Notes under the pieces: generated by a model
What the model was told of the DNA's origin: nothing
Database searches by the model: none
The model's input: only the letters and a program-made list of their open reading frames with translations
Part shown: piece by piece, positions 10,276 to 18,726 of the stretch
How positions within the stretch are numbered: the first letter of the stretch is position 1
Layout of the letters: every line of letters begins with the position of its first letter
From: DATARN01 sp963851105
GTDB lineage: Bacteria; Actinomycetota; Acidimicrobiia; Acidimicrobiales; Palsa-688
Direction: 5' to 3'
NCBI GenBank assembly: GCA_963851105.1
Contig: CAWKNP010000003.1
Span: forward strand, 190,436 to 254,435
DNA length: 64,000 nt
Position numbers and translations under genes: made by a program

Positions 10276-11402
10276 GCCGCCACCGCCTGCTTCTTGGACA
10301 GCACGGCGAGGAGTACCAGGGCCATGAGCACGTAGACAGCACCTCCGGGGAGATGGGAGCTGAGTTCCAGCGAGTTGCCTGCGACGGAGATGAGGCCGAT
10401 CAGCAGGGCGGCCAGGGCCACCTTGTAGGGGTTGTGGCGGGCCAGCCAGCTGGCGAGGAAGCCCAGGTAGCCGTAGGTGGCCGCCAGGCCCGGGCGAAGC
10501 TGGCCCTCGAGGCCGGTGAACTGCACCATGCCGCCGAGGCCGGCCAGGGCTCCGCCGACGAGCATGGCCGACAGCGTCAGGCCGGCTACCGCCAGCCCGG
10601 CGCGGCGGGCCGCTTCGGGGTTGCCTCCGACCACCTTGAGGGCGAAGCCCCACTTGGTGCGAGTGAGGGCCCAGGCGACCGCGACGACCGCGACGACCGC
10701 GACGATGATGCCGGCGTGCGCCCTCAGGATTCCGATGGTGGGCAGGTAGTCGTGCTTGGGGATGGGTTTGGAGGCGGGCTGGCCGTTGCCCGACTTGTCC
10801 TTCCACCGGCCGTAGACCAGGTAGGCGAGAACGTCGGCGGCGATGAAATTGAGCAGCAGTGTGGAGATGGCTTCGCTGACGTTGCCGACCAGCTTCAAGA
10901 CGGCGGCCAGGCCGGCCCAGAGCGCCCCCGCAGCCATGCCCGCCAGCGCCATGAGCAGCAGCGCGGGAAGTCCGGTGACCTTGGTTCCGAGGGCCAGCGC
11001 CACGCCGCCGGCGGCGGTGGCGCCGATGACGAGCTGGCCCTCACCGCCGATATTGATCAGGCCGGCGCGGGCGGGGACGGTGACCGCCAGGGCGGCGAGG
11101 ATGAAAGGTGCCGATTTCACCAGGACCTGGCCGAACCCGTAGCGGTTGGTGATCGTCGACGCCCAGATGGAGTGGTACATGGACAACGGGTTGATGTGGC
11201 GCAGCGACACGAACGCCCCGAAGATGACCAGCGCCGCCAGGTACGCGGCCAGGATGCGGCCGGCGCCCTTCAGGTGCTTGGTCGTAGGGCGCCAGCGCGC
11301 CAGGGGGCCGAAGCGGCGGTAGGGATTTTCCTGCGGCGCCGCCGGGGGGGCGACGGCCGGGCCGTCGGGAGTCGCCGGGGGGGTGACGACGGGGGCGCTC
11401 AC
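10272..11402 (-). CDS. ABC importer permease (nucleoside/BMP type, first subunit)
   Basis: 376 residues. A cytoplasmic Pro/Ala-rich N-terminus (~1-50) precedes about eight to ten membrane helices of the BPD_transp_2 family (NupB/YufP-like). Its signature is VTVPARAGLINIGGEGQLVIGA. GTG start at 11402 overlapping the ATPase stop (GTGA). It forms a heterodimeric channel with the next gene product. Confidence 0.92.
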   Translation of the reverse strand: MSAPVVTPPATPDGPAVAPPAAPQENPYRRFGPLARWRPTTKHLKGAGRILAAYLAALVIFGAFVSLRHINPLSMYHSIWASTITNRYGFGQVLVKSAPFILAALAVTVPARAGLINIGGEGQLVIGATAAGGVALALGTKVTGLPALLLMALAGMAAGALWAGLAAVLKLVGNVSEAISTLLLNFIAADVLAYLVYGRWKDKSGNGQPASKPIPKHDYLPTIGILRAHAGIIVAVVAVVAVAWALTRTKWGFALKVVGGNPEAARRAGLAVAGLTLSAMLVGGALAGLGGMVQFTGLEGQLRPGLAATYGYLGFLASWLARHNPYKVALAALLIGLISVAGNSLELSSHLPGGAVYVLMALVLLAVLSKKQAVAA

Positions 11403-12961
11403 GCCGCCGCCGCCAGCATCAGGTGGCCGAGTTCGGCCCGGTTGGTGGTCTTGGGGTCGCAGACACCGGCCAGGTGGCCGCCGTGGAGCACGGCGATGCG
11501 GTCGGACAGCGCCATCAACTCGTCGAGGTCCTCGGAGATGAGCAGGATCCCGGCGCCGGATTCCCGCTTGGCCAGGATCAGCTGCTGGACCTGGCGGGTC
11601 GACGCCACGTCCAGGCCCCGGTTGGGATACGAGAGCACGTACAGCCGGGCGGTACTGCCGAGCACCTGGGTGAGCAGGACCCGCTGGATGTTGCCCCCCG
11701 ACAATGTTGCGACCTGGCGCTCGACGCCGGCCATGCGTAGGTTGGCCGCCTCGTCGAGGCGCCGGGCGGTGCGCCGAGCGCCAGGCCAGTCAAGGCCCTT
11801 CGGTCGGTGGACCCAGGTGTCGGATGGGGCGTGCTGGTGGAGCTTCATGGCGGCCAGCGCCAGGTGCTCCAGCACGCTCAGGCCGGGCACGACCCAATCG
11901 CCGACGGGGTCTTCGGGGATGCCGGTGGCGCCGGCCGCGATGGCCTGGCGGGGGTCGGCCTTGGTCAGGGCGGCGCCCGCGATGACGATCTCGCCGCCGG
12001 TCCAGGCCCGGGCGCCGACAACGGCGTCGGCCAGTTCCCGCTGGCCGCTGCCGGCCACGCCCGCGATTCCGACGATCTCGCCCTGGGCGACCTCGAGATC
12101 GAGGTCGATGACCCCGGCTCGGCCGCCGTCGCCGGGGACCCGGAGCTTGGTGATCTTGAGCGCCGGTCTGGTACTCGGGATCACGCCCCGATCCGCGGGC
12201 AGAGCAGGAACGGCCCGGCCGACCATGGCCTCGACCAGCTCGGCGTCGGTGAAATCGGTCGGCTTGTCGCCCTCGACGACGGTCTTGCCGCCTCGAAGAA
12301 CCGAGACACGGTCGGCGATGGCACGGGCCTCGTGCAGCTTGTGGGTGATCATCACGACCGACAGGCCCCGGGCCCGCAGGTCGTTCACGCACGAGAACAA
12401 CCCATCGACCTCCTGGGGGGCCAAGACGCTGGTGGGCTCGTCGAGGATCAGCACCTTGGCGCCCGCGGCCAGCACCTTGGCCAGCTCCACCTGTTGGCGC
12501 TGGGCGATCGGCAGGTTGCGGACCTTGGCGTGGGGCGACACATCGAGGCCGAGCTGTTCACTCACCTCGGTGAGGCGGCGCTCGACCTCGGCCCGGTTGA
12601 GCCTGAGCCCCCGGCCGCCGAGGGCCAGGGCGACATTCTCCACCACGGTGAGAGCTGGTACCAGGCGGAAGTCCTGGAATACCATCCCGATGCCGAGCTT
12701 GCGGGCCACGATGGGCGAGGTGACCGCCACCGGCTTCCCCTCCCAGCGCACCTCGCCTTCGTTCGGCTGATAGACGCCGTACAGGAGCTTCATCAAGGTG
12801 CTCTTGCCGGCGCCGTTCTCTCCCAGGACGCAGTGGACCTCGCCGGGATACAGGGCCAGGTTGACCTGGTCGTTGGCGACGACGGGCCCGAAGCGGATGC
12901 CGAGCCCGACGGCCTCCAAGAGTGGCGTGGGGACTGTTGCAGGGTTGGTTTGGGGGGTCAA
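11399..12961 (-). CDS. ABC importer ATPase with two nucleotide-binding domains
   Basis: 520 residues, two ABC domains in one chain as in RbsA/NupA-type importers. The first has Walker A GENGAGKSTL, a degenerate signature region (LPIAQRQQVELAKVL) and Walker B VLILDEPTSVL. The second has a relaxed Walker A (GVAGSGQRELADAV), signature LSGGNIQRVLLTQ and Walker B region YVLSYPNRGLDV, in which the catalytic-site sequence is degenerate. It energises the BMP importer. The TTG start at 12961 overlaps the stop of the GntR gene by 4 nt (TTGA); no better start exists. Confidence 0.93.
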   Translation of the reverse strand: MTPQTNPATVPTPLLEAVGLGIRFGPVVANDQVNLALYPGEVHCVLGENGAGKSTLMKLLYGVYQPNEGEVRWEGKPVAVTSPIVARKLGIGMVFQDFRLVPALTVVENVALALGGRGLRLNRAEVERRLTEVSEQLGLDVSPHAKVRNLPIAQRQQVELAKVLAAGAKVLILDEPTSVLAPQEVDGLFSCVNDLRARGLSVVMITHKLHEARAIADRVSVLRGGKTVVEGDKPTDFTDAELVEAMVGRAVPALPADRGVIPSTRPALKITKLRVPGDGGRAGVIDLDLEVAQGEIVGIAGVAGSGQRELADAVVGARAWTGGEIVIAGAALTKADPRQAIAAGATGIPEDPVGDWVVPGLSVLEHLALAAMKLHQHAPSDTWVHRPKGLDWPGARRTARRLDEAANLRMAGVERQVATLSGGNIQRVLLTQVLGSTARLYVLSYPNRGLDVASTRQVQQLILAKRESGAGILLISEDLDELMALSDRIAVLHGGHLAGVCDPKTTNRAELGHLMLAAAA

Positions 12962-13665
12962 GCTCGGTCCTCCTTGCGGTCGAGCATCCGAGCCAGGGCG
13001 AGGTTGGCGAGGGTTTCGACAACGGCCATGGATTCCGTCAGGTGGTCACCGAGGGCGGTGGCCGCCTCGCTCAGGTCACCCGCCAGCAAGGCGGTGACGA
13101 TGGCGAGGTGCTGATCAACCGTCGCCTGGATGCGATCGGCGGCCAGGAAGTCGTGCATGCGGACCATCCGGATGCGCTGGTTGACGTGGCGGAGCATCTC
13201 GGCGAGAGCCTCGTTGCCGGCCGCCTCGGCGATGCCGACGTGGAACGCCTCGTCGGTGATCACAAAGCCAGGATCGGGTTCCGGCAGATCCTCGGCGAGG
13301 GTCGCCCAGTCATCGTGGATCTGGAGAAGGATGCCCCGGTTGTGGGGGACACCCTCGGCCGCCGGCCGGCCGACGGCGAGCAGTTCCAGCCCTTTTCGCA
13401 CCTCGTAGAGCTCCCGGACCCCGCTCACGATCGGGGGCCGGGGCCGGTAGCCGCCCTCGGGGTGGCGGTCGATCAGCCCTTCGCTGTGCAGCCGGAGGAG
13501 GGCCTCGCGGATCGGGGTCCGCGAGATGCCGATATGGGCGGCCAGCCGTTCTTCGCCCAGGCGGGCTCCGAGGCGGAACTCGCCCAGGAGGATCAGGCGT
13601 TTGAGTTCGGTGTAGGCCCCCTCAGCGCGCGAACCGGGAGAGGGTGTGTGCGGCTGTGTATACAC
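12958..13665 (-). CDS. GntR-family regulator with FCD domain
   Basis: 235 residues. The N-terminal winged helix (~15-85) includes EERLAAHIGISRTPIREALLRLHSEGLI, the GntR recognition helix. The C-terminal FCD domain (~95-225) has the expected acidic and His ligand positions, such as DEAFHVGIAEAAGN and the later HLTESM. It is the first gene of the operon and overlaps the ATPase gene, so it probably senses the imported compound or a breakdown product and represses its own operon. The GTG start at 13665 has no clear ribosome site and may be leaderless. Confidence 0.9.
   Translation of the reverse strand: MYTQPHTPSPGSRAEGAYTELKRLILLGEFRLGARLGEERLAAHIGISRTPIREALLRLHSEGLIDRHPEGGYRPRPPIVSGVRELYEVRKGLELLAVGRPAAEGVPHNRGILLQIHDDWATLAEDLPEPDPGFVITDEAFHVGIAEAAGNEALAEMLRHVNQRIRMVRMHDFLAADRIQATVDQHLAIVTALLAGDLSEAATALGDHLTESMAVVETLANLALARMLDRKEDRA
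13656..13665. promoter_or_regulatory. candidate GntR/FCD operator, GTGTATACAC
   Basis: A perfect 10-bp palindrome covers the GTG start codon of the GntR gene. TGTATACA cores are known operators of FCD-type GntR regulators such as VanR relatives. Its position fits autorepression of the whole operon. This is inference from motif and position; only one copy was seen. Confidence 0.45.
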
Positions 13666-13825
13666 GCCGGTGGACAGTAGAAAGCGGGCGTTGCCGGGCT
13701 ATATCTGCGCCGTTACGCCTTGGAGAGCGCTGCCTTGCCCGAAACTTTCACGGGGATTGAGTGTGCTCGCCGCCCACCGCCGCGCCTCGGGGGGACTCCG
13801 GCGCGCCAGCCGCCCTTCGAGCTGA

Positions 13826-16018
13826 TCAGCCGACCGGCTGGGGCTCGCGGGTCGGCTTGTCCACCGTCACCGGTGGCCGCGCACCTTCGGGCAGCGGAGA
13901 GCCCTCGAGGTGGAACTTGGGGATCCAGGCGAGCGACTTCGGGAACCACCAGTTGGCGTCGCCCAGCAGTTCCATGGCGGCGGGCACCAGGATCATGCGC
14001 ACCACCGTCGCGTCGACCAGCACTGCCACCGCGAGACCGAGGCCGAACTCCTTGATGACCCGCTGGTCGCCGAACACGAAGCTCCCGAAGACGCAGACCA
14101 TGATGGCGGCGGCGGCGGTGATCACCCGGGCGGTGACCGCAAGGCCGTTGGCGACCGCCTCCCGATTGTCGCGGCCGTTGGTGTCGTACTCCTCCTTGAT
14201 GCGGCTGAGGAGGAAGACCTCGTAGTCCATGGACAAGCCGAAGAGGATGGCGAACAGCATCATGGGCAAGAAGCTCTCGATCGGCCCAGCCTTGCCGACG
14301 CCGAGCAAACCTTTTCCCCAGCCCCATTGGAAAACCGCCACCAGGGCGCCGTAGGCCGCGCCGATGGACAGCAGGTTCATCACGACGGCCTTGAGCGGGA
14401 CGACGACGGAGCGGAACACCACCAGCAGGAGCAGGAAGCTGAGGGCCAGGACCACGCCGATGAACAGCGGCAGGCGGCCCTGCAGCTTGGTGGCGATGTC
14501 GTCGAAGGCGGCGGTGACGCCGCCCACATGCACCTTGACGTCGCTACCGGCGGTCGCCTGGGGAATGACGGTGCTGCGGAGCCGGTGGATCAGTGTGACC
14601 GTCGCCTGGTCCTGCGACGAGGTGGTGGGGATCACCTGGATGATGGCGGCGTTGCCCGCCGGGTTCAGGCGGGGCGCCCCTGCCTGGGCCACGCCCGGGG
14701 TGGCGGCCACGGCGGCGGTCACCTTCTGCAACGTGGGCAGGTCCTGAGGGCCGGCGATCTGCGCGGCCAGCACGAGCGGGCCACTGGCGCCGGCACCGAA
14801 GCCCTCGGCCTTGAGGTCGAATGCCCGCCGGGTCGTTTGGGTGGCGGGAGTGTTGCTGGCGTCGGTGGAGCCGAGTCGGATGGAGAGCACCGGCACGGCC
14901 AGTACGACCATCGTCACCAGCCCGACGGCGACGAAGGGCCAGGGATGGCGCTGCAGCAGGTGGCCCCAGCGGTAGCCGGCGGTGCTACGGGGATCCTTGA
15001 CCTTGCCGGTGCCGGGGATGTGGAGCTTGTCGATGTTGCGGCCTACGAACCCGAGCACGGCGGGGAGCAGGGTCAGCGAGGCGGCCATGGTGACCGCCAC
15101 CACTGCCGCGGCGCCGACGCCGAGGCCGCCGATGAAGGTGATGCCGATCAGCAGCATGCCGAGAAGCGAGATGACGACGGTGGTTCCCGCGAAGAACACG
15201 GCACGCCCCGCCGTGTCGAGGGCGGTGACGACGGCTTGCTCGGGGTCGAGTCCCTGGTGGAGACCCTGCCGGTAGCGGGTGACGATAAACAGGGCGTAGT
15301 CGATGCCCACGCCGAGGCCGATCATGGCGGCCAGCTGGGTCGCGAAGTCCGGCACCGAGGTGAGGTGGGAGAGCAACCCGACCACGGCGAAGCCGATCCC
15401 GATGCCGAACAGGGCGGTGAGAATGGGCAGGCCCATGGCGAGCAGCGAGCCGAATGCGATCAGCAGGATGATGACCGCAGCAATGAGGCCGATGAGCTCG
15501 GTGTTGCCGAGGGCGCCGCGTGTGGTGAACAGGTCACCGCCACCTTCGACCTGCAGCCCGTTGCCCCCCGCGCCGGCTACCAGTTTCGTGATCTGGTCCC
15601 GGGTGGCGGTCGTGATCGACTGGCCCTCCACCTTCAGGTTCACCGTGGCGTAACCCACGGTCCCGTCGGCGCTGATCTGGCGGCCACCGTCGGCGGCGAA
15701 AGGACTCGTGACTTCGGCGACCTGCGGGACCTTGGCCACCGCCGCGAACAGGGCTTCGAGGCGGGGCTTGACCGCGGCGTCGGTGACTCCCGCCGGGGCC
15801 TTGAACACGATGTCGGCCGAGCTGCCCCCTTGGGACGGGAAGCGGCTCTGCAGCAGATCGGTGGCCGCCTGGGAGTCGGTGCCGCTGAGGCGGAAGCTCT
15901 GGCTCCACGCCGAGCCCGCCTGGCTCGAAGCCACACTGAGCACGACCATGGCGAGGATCCAGCCGAGCAGCACGAGGCGCCGGTGACGGTACGACGTTCT
16001 GGCAAGACGAGCAAGCAT
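13826..16018 (-). CDS. MmpL/RND-type membrane transporter
   Basis: 730 residues with the MMPL layout: one N-terminal helix, a large extracytoplasmic domain (~40-170), a bundle of helices, a second external domain (~385-520) and a final bundle. Key motifs are LGVGIDYALFIVTRYRQG in the first half and LFGLSMDYEVFLLSRIKEEYD in the second, the conserved Asp-Tyr pairs of the proton relay. It exports lipids, siderophores or drugs in relatives. It is transcribed away from a MarR regulator 129 bp away, which suggests an inducible efflux pump. Confidence 0.92.
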   Translation of the reverse strand: MLARLARTSYRHRRLVLLGWILAMVVLSVASSQAGSAWSQSFRLSGTDSQAATDLLQSRFPSQGGSSADIVFKAPAGVTDAAVKPRLEALFAAVAKVPQVAEVTSPFAADGGRQISADGTVGYATVNLKVEGQSITTATRDQITKLVAGAGGNGLQVEGGGDLFTTRGALGNTELIGLIAAVIILLIAFGSLLAMGLPILTALFGIGIGFAVVGLLSHLTSVPDFATQLAAMIGLGVGIDYALFIVTRYRQGLHQGLDPEQAVVTALDTAGRAVFFAGTTVVISLLGMLLIGITFIGGLGVGAAAVVAVTMAASLTLLPAVLGFVGRNIDKLHIPGTGKVKDPRSTAGYRWGHLLQRHPWPFVAVGLVTMVVLAVPVLSIRLGSTDASNTPATQTTRRAFDLKAEGFGAGASGPLVLAAQIAGPQDLPTLQKVTAAVAATPGVAQAGAPRLNPAGNAAIIQVIPTTSSQDQATVTLIHRLRSTVIPQATAGSDVKVHVGGVTAAFDDIATKLQGRLPLFIGVVLALSFLLLLVVFRSVVVPLKAVVMNLLSIGAAYGALVAVFQWGWGKGLLGVGKAGPIESFLPMMLFAILFGLSMDYEVFLLSRIKEEYDTNGRDNREAVANGLAVTARVITAAAAIMVCVFGSFVFGDQRVIKEFGLGLAVAVLVDATVVRMILVPAAMELLGDANWWFPKSLAWIPKFHLEGSPLPEGARPPVTVDKPTREPQPVG

Positions 16019-16047
16019 CGGAGGGGAACCTTCCAGGTCGCTGGGAC

Positions 16048-16080
16048 AGCCAACAGTTACTCTACACAGATAGTTGGCTA
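16048..16080. promoter_or_regulatory. inverted repeat in the MmpL/MarR divergent promoter
   Basis: AGCCAAC at 16048-16054 is repeated inverted as GTTGGCT at 16073-16079. The second arm lies in TAGTTGGCTA, an imperfect palindrome of the kind bound by MarR dimers. It sits 30-60 bp upstream of the transporter ATG. It is a candidate operator for the adjacent MarR protein; unproven. Confidence 0.4.
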
Positions 16081-16147
16081 AGGCAAGTTATGGATTTACC
16101 AAGGGTCTGACGACAGATCGGCTAAAGTGCAGTTGGGGGAGGATGCC

Positions 16148-16645
16148 ATGAGCCCGAAGTTCATCAGCCGCCGCGACGGCAATCTTGATCACGAGATCAT
16201 CGATCTGATGTTCACGCTTATGGACTCGTTCAAGGGGCGCTTCGTGGCGGTCCTCGAAGCGGCCGACCTGCCGATGTCCCAGGGACACTTGCTGATGTGC
16301 CTCGACGAGCCGACTCCGATGAACGTGCTCGCCCGCCGCATGAGCTTCGACGCGTCGCACATCACCGCGATCATCGATCGGCTGGAGGAGCGCCAGCTGA
16401 TCGAGCGCCGTGTCGACCCCCACGACCGGCGGGTGAAGCTCGTCACCCTCACCGCGGCGGGCACCGTGCTCCAGGAACAGATCCGCGATCGCCTCCTCGA
16501 CAGCCTGCCACCGCTCAATCTCCTCGACGACGTCCAGCGGACTCAGCTGCGCGACCTCCTGGCCGCGGCGACCGGGACAGAGGTGAGGGCGGCCGGCGAC
16601 CAGGTCTTGGCCGTTCAGGGCGCGAGCAGCGCTGACCTGACCTGA
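16148..16645 (+). CDS. MarR-family transcriptional regulator
   Basis: 165 residues with the MarR winged helix: MNVLARRMSFDASHITAIIDRLEERQLIERRVDPHDRRVKLVTLT, including the DxRxxxv wing. ATG at 16148 is preceded by GGGGGAGG at a good distance; an earlier in-frame start seven codons upstream lacks one. It is divergent from the MmpL transporter and likely controls it and itself in response to a small hydrophobic ligand. Confidence 0.92.
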   Translation: MSPKFISRRDGNLDHEIIDLMFTLMDSFKGRFVAVLEAADLPMSQGHLLMCLDEPTPMNVLARRMSFDASHITAIIDRLEERQLIERRVDPHDRRVKLVTLTAAGTVLQEQIRDRLLDSLPPLNLLDDVQRTQLRDLLAAATGTEVRAAGDQVLAVQGASSADLT

Positions 16646-16770
16646 TCCGAGGCGGGCCTACGCGATCGGGGTTCTGTCGGTAAGTCCTGCTAGACTTCAG
16701 GTTTCTTCAGCATAGTGTTGGAACCAGTCGCCCGCCTCGCCCACCTCGCCAGACAGAGGAGACAGGTAAA

Positions 16771-17583
16771 ATGGCCCTGCCGCGCCGAGGATATGACGCC
16801 TTTTCACCTCCCGATGCGGGCGCGGCAAAGGCGGCCGGCTATGAGTTCGGGATGCACTACGGGGCCGGCGGCACAAAAAACAAATGGCTCACCCATGCGG
16901 TACGCACGGCGAATCATAACGCCGGGATCGACGTCGGGCTCAACTACGAAGGCGACGAGAGCGACGCCGATTCGGGTTTCGCCGGAGGTGTGAAGAACGC
17001 GACCAAAGCCAACGATTTCTTCGATTCACTCGACGCCCCCACCGATGTTGCCATCTACTATTCGGTCGACACCGCCCGCACCGCCGACCAGATTCGTGAA
17101 TATTTTCGGGGGATCGCCTCCGTCGGACGGCGGCCCGTGGGTGGCTACGGCGGGACAGAGATGTTGGCCATGCTCGACGAAGGACTGATCCGATATTGGT
17201 GGCAAGCCAATGCTGGGGGCTGGTCTGGATTCCAGACCCAGCATTTTCCAAGCCATCCCAGAGCCTGCATCCGCCAGTTCGTGGATGTCACCAATCCTAT
17301 TCCGATCCCCCACGCACAAGTGGGCGAGCAACAGTTCGCAAATATAAAGCAGGACGAACAGTTGATGGACGACTGCGGCCTGTGGCTTTCACCTACCAGT
17401 ACGCAAGGAGACATGTTGTCCGCAGCCGACATTCAAGCTATCGAAGCCCATATCGACGCGACTGTCCGCGATGCCGAGAGGACGATCAACAAAGCGCAGG
17501 ACGATCACTCCGGGGAAATAATTGCAGCCATACGGGAACAGTCTGCGATCCTGTCGCGGATCGCGGCCAAGCTGGGCGCCTGA
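16771..17583 (+). CDS. DUF1906 (Rv2525c-like glycoside hydrolase-like) protein
   Basis: 270 residues. The N-terminal ~210 residues match the DUF1906 TIM-barrel-like family: the YGAGG start region, AGIDVGLNYEGD, IYYSVDTARTADQI, GGYGGTEML and WWQANAGGWSGF. Some relatives are secreted and some occur in phage lysins. Here no signal peptide is visible. The C-terminal ~50 residues (AADIQAIEAHIDATVRDAERTINKAQDDHSG...) look helical and may form a coiled coil. AGGAGACAGGTAAA precedes the ATG. It opens the lower-GC accessory stretch. The enzymatic substrate, if any, is unknown; phage or tail-type origin is possible. Confidence 0.8.
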   Translation: MALPRRGYDAFSPPDAGAAKAAGYEFGMHYGAGGTKNKWLTHAVRTANHNAGIDVGLNYEGDESDADSGFAGGVKNATKANDFFDSLDAPTDVAIYYSVDTARTADQIREYFRGIASVGRRPVGGYGGTEMLAMLDEGLIRYWWQANAGGWSGFQTQHFPSHPRACIRQFVDVTNPIPIPHAQVGEQQFANIKQDEQLMDDCGLWLSPTSTQGDMLSAADIQAIEAHIDATVRDAERTINKAQDDHSGEIIAAIREQSAILSRIAAKLGA

Positions 17584-17644
17584 GGCGGTTTCATCCGGTC
17601 ACCGCCTGGCGGCGTCACCGGTCTTTGCCTTGAGGAGGTGGGCG

Positions 17645-17690
17645 ACTATCTCGGAGTCAGGGCCGCAACTATCTGGGAGTCAGGGCCGCA
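17645..17690. repeat. two tandem 23-bp repeats
   Basis: 17645-17667 and 17668-17690 are the same 23-bp sequence (beginning ACTATCT and ending GGGCCGCA) with one mismatch. The second copy runs into the C-terminal codons of the lipoprotein gene on the minus strand and supplies the left arm of the hairpin that follows. Confidence 0.75.
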
Positions 17691-17700
17691 ATCCCTGACT
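17678..17700. terminator. hairpin between convergent genes
   Basis: AGTCAGGG (17678-17685) pairs with CCCTGACT (17693-17700) around a 7-nt loop. It lies at the 3' ends of the converging DUF1906 and lipoprotein genes and covers the latter's stop codon. There is no T-run on either strand, so it would be a weak intrinsic terminator. Confidence 0.35.
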
Positions 17701-18324
17701 GACCCGGGTGCTGGCCGCTTTCACGATCGTGAGGGCTGCGGTGGAGACGTCGGTCGGTTGCGCGGGGCCGTTGATCTCGGCCAACGTGATCGCTGATCCC
17801 GTGAGGACCATGGCTCGGGCGTGTCGTGGAGACAAGACCGCAAGGTAGGCGCGATCACCGAACGTGAAGGGATGCGCGGTGGGATCGAACTGTTGCTCGG
17901 ACTGGAACGTCGTAGTGGCCTCGGCGGCCGTGGCGTACACGTTCACCGCCAGAGCGACGTTGACGTCGTGATCGGAGGCGAACCACAGGCACCCTGACGA
18001 TGTCGGGATCTGCGTGAGCGGCCCGGCTCTCAGAAGGCGGACGACGTCCGCGGTCGGATACAAAGCACAAACCGGCGTCGCCGGCGCGGACGCGGTGATC
18101 GGCGGCGTAGACGACGGTGAGTCCGTCACGGGCGAAGTCGAAGTTGACCGGGCACCAACAGCTCCGGAAGATCCCGCGCCTGAACAACCGACGAGAACAA
18201 GCAAAGCAAAGGCGATCGTGCCAACCCGAGGCGAGAGACGGTCAGCGTGTCTACGCAACGTCGTAATGTTCGGCTTGACTGTCGTTTCCGCTTGCTTGGT
18301 GTTGCTGTATGAAACCGCCGGCAT
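17680..18324 (-). CDS. hypothetical lipoprotein, DUF3558-like
   Basis: 214 residues from ATG at 18324, chosen because AGAAGGG lies six bases upstream; an ATG nine codons earlier lacks this. An unusually long N-terminal leader precedes the hydrophobic segment VGTIAFALLVLVGC, whose final Cys fits a lipobox. A Ser/Thr/Pro-rich linker follows. The globular domain has a Cys pair (PVCALYPTADVV... and SSGCLWFAS) and resembles actinobacterial DUF3558 lipoproteins. It is probably anchored to the outer face of the membrane. Function unknown. Confidence 0.75.
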   Translation of the reverse strand: MPAVSYSNTKQAETTVKPNITTLRRHADRLSPRVGTIAFALLVLVGCSGAGSSGAVGARSTSTSPVTDSPSSTPPITASAPATPVCALYPTADVVRLLRAGPLTQIPTSSGCLWFASDHDVNVALAVNVYATAAEATTTFQSEQQFDPTAHPFTFGDRAYLAVLSPRHARAMVLTGSAITLAEINGPAQPTDVSTAALTIVKAASTRVSQGLRP

Positions 18325-18510
18325 ATCGTACCCTTCTATAGCTTTAGGCAAAACTCGATGAGACTAGTCAGATGGTGGCGATAGCGTCCAGACGACACGA
18401 GACTTGGTGGCCGTGCCTAGACAAAGCCGAGAGATACCGCTGCGTGTTCGTATCCGGGTGCGGGTATTCCTACTCTCAGTCACCATCATGGCTTAACTTT
18501 AGTGCTCGAT

Positions 18511-18726
18511 TTAGACAAAACTCAAAATGAACAGGACACATGCGAGCAACTTAAGGAAGATCCCGCTGAAGAATGCCTGACGTGCATTTTTTCTGAAGAT
18601 TGGACTTAAACTGCGCCACCGTTCGGCCGGGCGATTTGCCAACGTTTTAGCGCGCAGCAATAATGTGCCTGAATCGATCATCAGCATCAGTCCAACGAAA
18701 AAGATCATCGTTGCTGCCGTCCGCAT
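18511..18726 (-). CDS. small two-helix membrane protein (hypothetical)
   Basis: 71 residues with two predicted membrane helices (about residues 5-25 and 52-71) separated by a basic loop (RAKTLANRPAERWRS). Its ATG overlaps the TGA of the ORF upstream (ATGA), which suggests coupled translation. No family was recognised. The region is lower in GC than its neighbours and coding bias is weak, so the call is tentative. Confidence 0.4.
   Translation of the reverse strand: MRTAATMIFFVGLMLMIDSGTLLLRAKTLANRPAERWRSLSPIFRKNARQAFFSGIFLKLLACVLFILSFV

Noticed and set aside
10353..12770. 805-codon plus-strand ORF
   Set aside because: Antisense shadow of the importer permease and ATPase genes; composition is GC-driven and no motif is recognisable.
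13910..16081. 723-codon plus-strand ORF rich in His, Gly and Asp
   Set aside because: Exact antisense of the MmpL transporter; such His/Asp-rich frames arise opposite membrane-protein genes in high-GC DNA.
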